Under the pieces are notes generated by a model, which saw only the letters and a program-made list of their open reading frames with translations, did no database searches and was not told the origin of the DNA. The position numbers and the translations under genes were made by a program. A DNA stretch of 7,290 nt from JBCAWW01 sp045106675 (GTDB lineage Bacteria > Bacteroidota > Bacteroidia > J057): assembly GCA_045106675.1 (NCBI GenBank), contig JBGCFA010000270.1, positions 1 through 7,290 of the forward strand, read 5' to 3'. Positions 1-5,700 of the stretch are shown here, piece after piece; position 1 is the stretch's first letter; the number at the start of each line of letters is the position of its first letter.

Positions 1-12
1 GGTATTAATATC

Positions 13-753
13 TTACTCCAAGCCATCTTCGCTATTATAAATTACTTTTACGGTGTTAATACCTCCGATATTCCTCCTAGCCGGAGAACTGCTTAGTATC
101 TCGTAGGCGAGTGGATCAATCAATTCGTTGAGGAAATGAAGGTTGTCATAGTCGCCTTTGAGCATTTGGATACGAATTACCGTATCCTGAGGATAGAGGG
201 GTATCTGGCGTGGGAAATAGCCTTTTGCGGTGATTTGCAGAGTGTCTAATGGAAGCTGAGACCCACTTTTTTGATGGCGGAGTTTGCGGCCGGATGCTTC
301 GGCGATGAAAGTCTGTATCCCATCTGAAAATAGTTTGAAAGCGTAACGCTCTTCATTGACTTCAATGCTTAGGATATATAGTCCGTAGACTAATTGTGGT
401 AGTAAATATCGTCCGGCGCTACTTTGGTCCGCTAAGACAGTTCTGCCATCGAGACTATTGATTTGGAAGCTGAGATTAAGGGCATCATCCCAAAGCACGA
501 CATTGTGAAAAAAGCGAAAGGGCAGTTCGTTATCGGGCTGCGGATTGGCATGGTCTAACTGGATCAGAAAATCGCCAAAGGTATTGCTTTGTAACTCTAT
601 CCCCTGCCCGAGTAATTTGATCTCAGCATTGGGGATTTTTTGCTTATCGAGCAGATCTAGTACGGACCCGCTCATGAAGATTTGAGATGATAGCGTTAGC
701 GGGACGCTCAAAAAGAAAGACAGGATAATCAAAAACAGGCGGTTGCGATACAT
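13..753 (-). CDS. secreted protein with carboxypeptidase-regulatory-like fold and a T9SS type A-like block
   Basis: This is a 246-residue protein starting at an ATG (753-751) and ending in TAA (15-13). Residues 1-23 form a clear signal peptide: basic MYRNR, then a long hydrophobic run ending near SSQ, so the product is exported. Residues 27-66 (GSVLDLLDKQKIPNAEIKLL, then a NTFGDF turn) look like the first half of a CarboxypepD_reg-like Ig fold. Residues 165-198 (DTLQITAKGYFPRQIPL) look like its second half. Between them, residues about 79-145 (LSFQINSLDGRTV, then LVYGLYILSIEV and FKLF) resemble a T9SS type A C-terminal sorting domain, although they lie mid-protein. Residues 200-246 are unrecognised. 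No catalytic motif and no cysteine is visible, so a structural or carbohydrate-associated surface role is more likely than an enzymatic one; this is inference. It is divergent from the next gene, and its tail may be shortened (see findings). The ORF is certain; the function is not. Confidence 0.85.
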   Translation of the reverse strand: MYRNRLFLIILSFFLSVPLTLSSQIFMSGSVLDLLDKQKIPNAEIKLLGQGIELQSNTFGDFLIQLDHANPQPDNELPFRFFHNVVLWDDALNLSFQINSLDGRTVLADQSSAGRYLLPQLVYGLYILSIEVNEERYAFKLFSDGIQTFIAEASGRKLRHQKSGSQLPLDTLQITAKGYFPRQIPLYPQDTVIRIQMLKGDYDNLHFLNELIDPLAYEILSSSPARRNIGGINTVKVIYNSEDGLE

Positions 754-758
754 AGGCG

Positions 759-778
759 TTTAAGCGGTTACCCTTAAA
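759..778. promoter_or_regulatory. imperfect dyad in the divergent intergenic region, possible operator
   Basis: The 20-bp sequence tttaagcggttacccttaaa is an inverted repeat. The arms TTTAAG (759-764) and CTTAAA (773-778) are perfect complements, and the inner GGT/ACC extends them to 9 bp per arm with one bulged C at 765. It lies 5 bp upstream of the minus-strand ATG at 753, so it falls within the 5' leader or core promoter of that gene. A dimeric repressor site or a weak leader hairpin are both possible. No known operator is recognised. Confidence 0.3.
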
Positions 779-854
779 AGACGGATTAGATCAAGTGATT
801 GCTGCATAGCTTAAGATGAACAAAATAAGGACTCAAATGGTAATATGAGGCGAT

Positions 855-859
855 AGGAG
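855..859 (+). promoter_or_regulatory. ribosome binding site AGGAG
   Basis: AGGAG sits 7 nt before the ATG at 867-869, which is ideal Shine-Dalgarno spacing. It is 17 nt from the TTG at 877 and 38 nt from the ATG at 898. It therefore serves the 12-codon leader ORF best, not the larger gene directly. Bacteroidota often initiate without such a motif, so chance occurrence cannot be excluded. Confidence 0.4.
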
Positions 860-866
860 CTTCAAA

Positions 867-905
867 ATGCTACTACTTGTCCCAAAATCTCAAAACTATG
901 CTTAA
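867..905 (+). CDS. putative 12-codon leader peptide overlapping the downstream start
   Basis: An ATG preceded by AGGAG at good spacing opens a reading frame for MLLLVPKSQNYA that ends in TAA at 903-905. The ATG of the next gene (898-900) lies inside this ORF, so the two overlap by 8 nt in different frames (sequence ATGCTTAA). That arrangement is typical of translational coupling, where ribosomes ending the short ORF restart on the downstream ATG. The downstream ATG has no Shine-Dalgarno motif of its own, which fits. There is no run of one amino acid that would suggest classical attenuation. It may be a chance ORF; no homolog is known to me. Confidence 0.3.
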   Translation: MLLLVPKSQNYA

Positions 906-1296
906 GTCTTTCAAAGTTGTTGTTCAATCATTTGGTCCTATTGTGCTGCTCGCTTTTATCAGTTTGAGCCTTATGGCGATGGGACAAATCAAGTCCAATC
1001 TCACTATCCCAGCCAAGCAAGCCTTCGAATTAGGCGGCGGAAACCAAGGCAAATACAAAGTCAAAGCCGAAAACCGTGGTGTACAAACTGTCAAGATATT
1101 TACCGTCGGACCTGATGAAGAAATGGTGGCCCAAGGCGAAGTGAAGCCCGGCGAAACCCAAATTTTCAAAATCCCAGGTCAAACTACCACAGTCCTCGTC
1201 AACGAATCATTACTGCCCGCTCGTATTCGTGCCACCATCACTGGTGATACCAATCTCGGCATGGGTTATGTCAAGGTGAAGGAGATGAAGAAGTAG
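898..1296 (+). CDS. small exported hypothetical protein
   Basis: I do not recognise this 132-residue protein. From the ATG at 898 it has a typical signal peptide or single membrane anchor: lysines at residues 3 and 6, a hydrophobic stretch at about 12-28 (GPIVLLAFISLSLMAMG), and a plausible cleavage after Gly29. The mature part of about 103 residues has no cysteine. It is rich in alternating polar and hydrophobic residues (KYKVKAENRG, TVKIFTVG, TQIFKIPGQTTTVLV), suggesting a small beta-sandwich, and it ends in a lysine-rich tail. A TTG at 877 would add seven residues (MSQNLKT), but it separates the signal peptide from its basic start and lacks a well-placed ribosome site, so I prefer 898. The gene is preceded by an overlapping leader ORF and converges on the transporter gene. 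A periplasmic or outer-surface location is inferred; no function is proposed. Confidence 0.75.
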   Translation: MLKSFKVVVQSFGPIVLLAFISLSLMAMGQIKSNLTIPAKQAFELGGGNQGKYKVKAENRGVQTVKIFTVGPDEEMVAQGEVKPGETQIFKIPGQTTTVLVNESLLPARIRATITGDTNLGMGYVKVKEMKK

Positions 1297-1320
1297 TTAG
1301 GAAGAATAAAGTCAGGAAGA

Positions 1321-1345
1321 TCGGGAGCATTTTTTGAGCTTCCGA
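1321..1345. terminator. hairpin between convergent genes, possible bidirectional terminator
   Basis: Arms TCGGGAGC (1321-1328) and GCTTCCGA (1338-1345) form an 8-bp stem with one G-T wobble around a 9-nt, T-rich loop. It fills the gap between the stop at 1296 and the opposing stop at 1346. The run of T is in the loop rather than after the stem on either strand, so it is not a canonical intrinsic terminator. Position is the main argument for termination. Confidence 0.4.
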
Positions 1346-2740
1346 CTACCGACTCTTCAATTCTGCTCGAATCTCGGCGTGTTTCTGAGGACTCAGTCGA
1401 TAGGTGGCGATTGTGATCAATGCGATCAGTAAAAACAGTGCGGGTAGTAGCGTCATCAAGGCACGAATGCCCGTCAATGTTTCTTGACTTTGCTCTGTGA
1501 GTGCGATATAGCCGACATAACTCAAGCCTAAACCGATCAGGCTGCTACCGATAGCCATGCCTGTTTTGAGGAAAACCCCATAAATCCCGAAGGTCATGCC
1601 CGCTGCGCGAACGCCAGTACGCCACTCTCCGTATTCGATGGTATCTGCGGGCATGGCCCAACTCGCAAAGGCTGCAGCACCATTTCCGACGCCGTGTAAG
1701 GTGAGTAGCGCCAATAAAGCCACTTCTTGATCTGCTTCTAATCCATATAAGAGCACATAAGCTAGGATCGAGATGCAAAGCCCAATCATCAAAGCGATCC
1801 TCTTGCTATACTTAGTCGATAGCCAAGTCCAAAAGGGGATCGAGATGGCCGTCGCTCCAGAAAAGAAAAGCAGAGCTAAGCCCATGCCTGCAGCGTCTCC
1901 CACATAGTAGGTGAAATAATACTGTATCATGCCCGAAAAAGCGAGCGCAGAAGCAAAGCAGCATGCAAAGGTTAAAGTGATTAGCCAAAATGGGCGATTA
2001 AGCCTTAGCATTTGAATAGTATCTCTCAGGCTATATTGGACAGCCGCAGCAGGGACTGGGCGTTCTCTGACAGAGAAAAATGCTACCAGCAAGCAAAAAA
2101 TCAACACTCCACTATAGATCCCTGCCATGCCTTGGTAGCCAGCCGGTAAATTGAGTAGATAAGGCGTCGCATAGCCAGCAATAATCCCACCAATCAAGGC
2201 AAAGGTCATCCGAAAACCAGTGAGCTTGCTGCGTTCATGATAATCCTCTGTCATCACTGCCGTTAGCGCAGCGTAAGGGATATTGAAAGCCGTGAAAAAG
2301 ATGCTGAAGAGCAGATACATCCCCAAAGCATAGATAAATGCGCCATTGGGTGATAGGCTCGGGGCTGAAAATAACGCCATGAAGCAAAGGGCTCCTGGAA
2401 TCGCAGCATACAGTAAAAATGGACGATACGTTCCCCAACGGGATCGATGGCGCTGTGCCAAATACCCCATCAGTGGATCGGTGATGCCATCAAAAGGACG
2501 TGCAATCAAAAAAATAAGCCCCGCCAATGCTGGACTGAGGCCCATAACATCGGTAAAATAGGGCAACAAAAAGATGGCGATAGTCTGAAAAACCAGATTT
2601 TGTCCTAGATCGCCAAATCCGTATCCCCAATGTGTCCGGAGGGGAAGTGTGTTCGCTTTCAAATATTTTGAACTTTCATTTAACTTAAAGTTAGGCAAAG
2701 CGAACTTAGGGATTAAACTTTTTCTGTATTTAGGAATCAA
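1346..2740 (-). CDS. GPH-family (MelB-like) sugar:cation symporter, MFS_2
   Basis: This 464-residue inner-membrane protein has about 12 hydrophobic segments and belongs to the glycoside-pentoside-hexuronide:cation symporter family, which imports sugars or glycosides with Na+ or H+. Family marks are YGFGDLGQN (40-48), LIARPFDGITDPLMG (78-92) followed by RSRWGTYRPF, NIPYAAL (153-159), and DTIEYGEWRTGVRAAG (366-381) with Lys392 in the next helix. Arg81, Asp84 and Asp88 match MelB Arg52, Asp55 and Asp59 (cation site). Lys392 matches MelB Lys377. MelB Asp19 and Asp124 are Asn48 and Asn153 here, so melibiose is not a safe substrate call; the true substrate is unknown. The start is uncertain. There is no ATG before the first membrane helix; TTG at 2740 gives this length, and TTG at 2662 would give 438 residues (MKANTLPLRTHWGYG), close to where MelB begins. 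It converges with the small exported gene and diverges from the giant adhesin. Confidence 0.9.
   Translation of the reverse strand: MIPKYRKSLIPKFALPNFKLNESSKYLKANTLPLRTHWGYGFGDLGQNLVFQTIAIFLLPYFTDVMGLSPALAGLIFLIARPFDGITDPLMGYLAQRHRSRWGTYRPFLLYAAIPGALCFMALFSAPSLSPNGAFIYALGMYLLFSIFFTAFNIPYAALTAVMTEDYHERSKLTGFRMTFALIGGIIAGYATPYLLNLPAGYQGMAGIYSGVLIFCLLVAFFSVRERPVPAAAVQYSLRDTIQMLRLNRPFWLITLTFACCFASALAFSGMIQYYFTYYVGDAAGMGLALLFFSGATAISIPFWTWLSTKYSKRIALMIGLCISILAYVLLYGLEADQEVALLALLTLHGVGNGAAAFASWAMPADTIEYGEWRTGVRAAGMTFGIYGVFLKTGMAIGSSLIGLGLSYVGYIALTEQSQETLTGIRALMTLLPALFLLIALITIATYRLSPQKHAEIRAELKSR
2681..2693. promoter_or_regulatory. perfect short palindrome taacttaaagtta
   Basis: Six-bp arms TAACTT and AAGTTA are exact complements around one A. 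The site lies 19 bp upstream of the alternative transporter start (TTG at 2662) and 74 bp upstream of the adhesin ATG. If the shorter transporter start is right, this is intergenic and could be an operator for either divergent gene. If the longer start is right, it is coding (residues about 16-20). The CTTAAA core also occurs in the dyad at 759-778, which may be coincidence in AT-rich DNA. Confidence 0.25.
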
Positions 2741-2743
2741 ACT
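2704..2743. repeat. two direct 16-bp repeats with 24-bp period at the transporter N-terminus
   Basis: Copies at 2704-2719 (acttagggattaaact) and 2728-2743 (atttaggaatcaaact) differ at three positions, all transitions. On the minus strand both read as codons for S-L-I-P-K, with the differences at synonymous third positions of Leu, Ile and Lys. The next residue is Phe in one copy and Tyr in the other. The second copy contains the TTG at 2740. They could be a coding micro-duplication or tandem regulator sites between the divergent genes. Confidence 0.4.
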
Positions 2744-2766
2744 AGCATTCGAATAGTCTGATACAT

Positions 2767-5700
2767 ATGCGCACCTTACTACTACTAGCTGGCTTTTGCT
2801 TGAGCTACCTATCTCCTATGGCTCAAATCCCCTTTGTCTGTGATGGAGATTTCTTCCTCTCTTTAGGCTCCAGTGGCAATACGACGGGTTTTTATCGAGT
2901 GCAGAGTAATCCTATTACGGGATTACTGACCTTTAATGGCTTCTCTCCTGGCAATAATTCTGGGGCGGTCGTCAATGGGATGGGCTATCGAGTGACTGAT
3001 AATTTCATCTATGGAGTGGAGCCCGATGGGAGTACGCTATACCGTGTCGGCTCCGACGGACAGGCTTTTAATGTTGCTAATTTAAATCTCAGTACGGCTT
3101 ATCGCTATGTCGCGGGCGATGTGATGCCAGATGGTAGCGCTTTGATTGTATTGGGCAGTAGTAATCAAGGCAATGGTAACACAAGCAATGTGTTGTATAC
3201 TATCGACCTCGCGAGTGGTACTTATGGAGCTTCGCTTACTTTTTTAAGCATGATTTCAGGTGGCAATTCTGATGTTTTTATGGCTGATATGACCATCGAT
3301 CCTTTGACGGGTGTCATATTTGGCTATGACGGTAATGATGAGCGTCTGACTACGATTGATATCGCAAGCGGAATCATTGACGATCAAAGCTTCCCCGCAG
3401 GACAGTTGGCTGATATATTTGGGGCTCTTTATTTCGATGCCTTCGGCGAACTCCATGGTTATGGTCGTCCTAATGGAGGTGCTAGTCAAAATACCTTCTA
3501 CGACATCAACAAAAGTACCGGTACGATGACTGTCGTTTCTACCGGTCCTAGTGCCAATCAAAACGATGGCTGTTCTTGTCCTTTTACCATCGAGATGAAC
3601 CATTGGGTAGCTCCCAATGCGGCTGAGCCTTGTGATACGGTCCTTTATTATGTTGAAATCGCCAATAACTCTGGGGGAGATAAGACCGGACTTGATCTCG
3701 AACTACAACTCGCTCCGGGCCTTTTGATCGATCAAATTATATTCAATCCTTTTCAAGGAACGATCCTAAGTGGGCCTGCTAGCAATCTTCTTTCCATCCC
3801 CAATGTCACGATACCAGTAGGGGTAGATACGATGTTATTTACGGTTATCATCGAGCCACAGGGCAGCGGCACTCTGACTAGTCAAGCAATTTTAAGAGGA
3901 TTGCCACCCGCATTGGGGGATTCTGTACTCTCAGATGATCCTTATACGGCTCCTTTACCAGATTCTGCTTCCCTTACGATTACAGCTGTGCTGAACGACT
4001 TGCCCAATCTTACTGCTAGTTTTTGTACTGGTGAGAGCCTTGTCATCGAATCTAGCTTACTCAATAGCAACCTTCCCATCACCTCTTACCTCTGGAATGA
4101 TGGTTCTACCAACGGTACGCTTACCGTCACTCAGCCCGGTCTATACTGGGTGATCACTACCGAATGCGCGACTTGGGTCGATACGATCGTCGTCGATGCG
4201 CTACCATTACCCAATGTGGTGGCTCGGCCCGATACTACCGCATGCTTAGGGGAAAACGTCCAGCTTACCGCTAGTGGTGCCATCAACTACCTTTGGGGTG
4301 ATCTCAACCTCAATCAAATCATCGGTGGAGGACTCAATCAAATGGTGGCACCCTTGGATACTACTCTTTATCGAGTGTTGGGGACGGATCAAAATGGTTG
4401 TCAAGCCGCCGATACCTTTACGGTCAATCCGCGCCCCTTACCGATTGTCAATGCTGGCCCTACTTCAGAAATCTGTATCTATGAGTCTATCACTATTGGT
4501 GATCCAAACAATGTCCCTGGCCTTTATACTTGGAATCCTAGCGGCTTATTGAGCGATCCCAACTTGCTACAACCTTTATTTACGCCAAGCGTTTCCGGGA
4601 CGCTAAACCTCACTTTGACGCTCACCGATACCTTTGGTTGTGTCAATAGCGCCAATACTGCTGTCATCGTCAATGATTTTCAACTCAGTTTGAGTACTGA
4701 GGATATCGACTGTTTTGGCAATGACAATGGTAGCGCCAGTCTAGCCGTGATAGGCAATGCTCCCTATACTTTCACTTGGCAAGATGCTTTTGGCGTTCCC
4801 GTCGGGAACGGTACCCAAAACCAATCTCCCATCGACATCAATAATCTAGAGCCGGGTAACTATACTGGCATCGTATTAGATGCAAAGGGCTGTACGGATA
4901 CCACCACTTTTCAAATCAACCAGCCTCTTAGTCCCCTTGATGTCAGTCTCACCAATGTCCAAAATGTAGATTGCTTTGGTAATCTCAACGGACAGATTCA
5001 AGCGTTCGCCAGCGGCGGAACGATGCCCTACCAATACTCCATTGATGGAGGCTTCAACTTTCAAAACTCAGGCCTATTTGGCGGTCTAGGTGCCACGATA
5101 TATACGATACAAGCTCTTGACGGCAATGGCTGCTTGACGAGTATCAGCGATACCATCGTTTCGCCTACGGGGCTATTTGGCAATCTGATTGCCAAGCGTA
5201 ATATCGATTGTTTTGGTAATAACAATGGACAAATCAACCTCGCAGGATCAGGAGGACAAGGTCCCTATTCGCTTAGCCTAGACGGCCAAAACTTTGTCAA
5301 CGGCCTCAATTTGACCAATCTTGGGCCTGGCATTGATACCGTTCGCTTAGTCGATCAAAATGGCTGCGAAGTACGAATTCCGTTCAGTATCGTAGAACCG
5401 CCTGCTTTATTAGCTAATCCTTTGAGTCAGCGCAATATCGATTGTTTTGGCAATGCTACGGGCGCATTGAGTGTGGTGGCGACTGGTGGTAGCGGCGATT
5501 GGCTGTATGCGCTAGATGGTAGTAATTTTAGCTCTGATAGCTTTTTTACCCAGCTTACGGCAGGCACTTATAATGTGATTGTCCAAGATGATAGCCTTTG
5601 TCAAACAGCCGTGGCCTTTACCTTGACTGAGCCACCTTTATTGACTTTAGCCAATGCTCAGCAAAAGGACATAGATTGTTATGGCAATACCAATGGCGCT

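Noticed and set aside
821..840. Bacteroidota-type promoter (TTTG and TAnnTTTG) on the minus strand upstream of the first gene
   Set aside because: A near match (TTATTTTG, 828-821) exists, but the partner TTTG lies only a few bases away instead of about 20.
877..897. TTG at 877 as start of the small exported protein
   Set aside because: It adds MSQNLKT before a signal peptide that is already complete from the ATG at 898, and it has no well-spaced ribosome site.
924..1169. Open frame on the minus strand inside the small exported gene
   Set aside because: It lies entirely opposite a gene with a clear signal peptide and shows no recognisable protein features.
1545..2561. Several 67-77 codon frames overlapping the transporter on both strands
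   Set aside because: They are frame shadows; the transporter frame carries continuous family motifs across this region.
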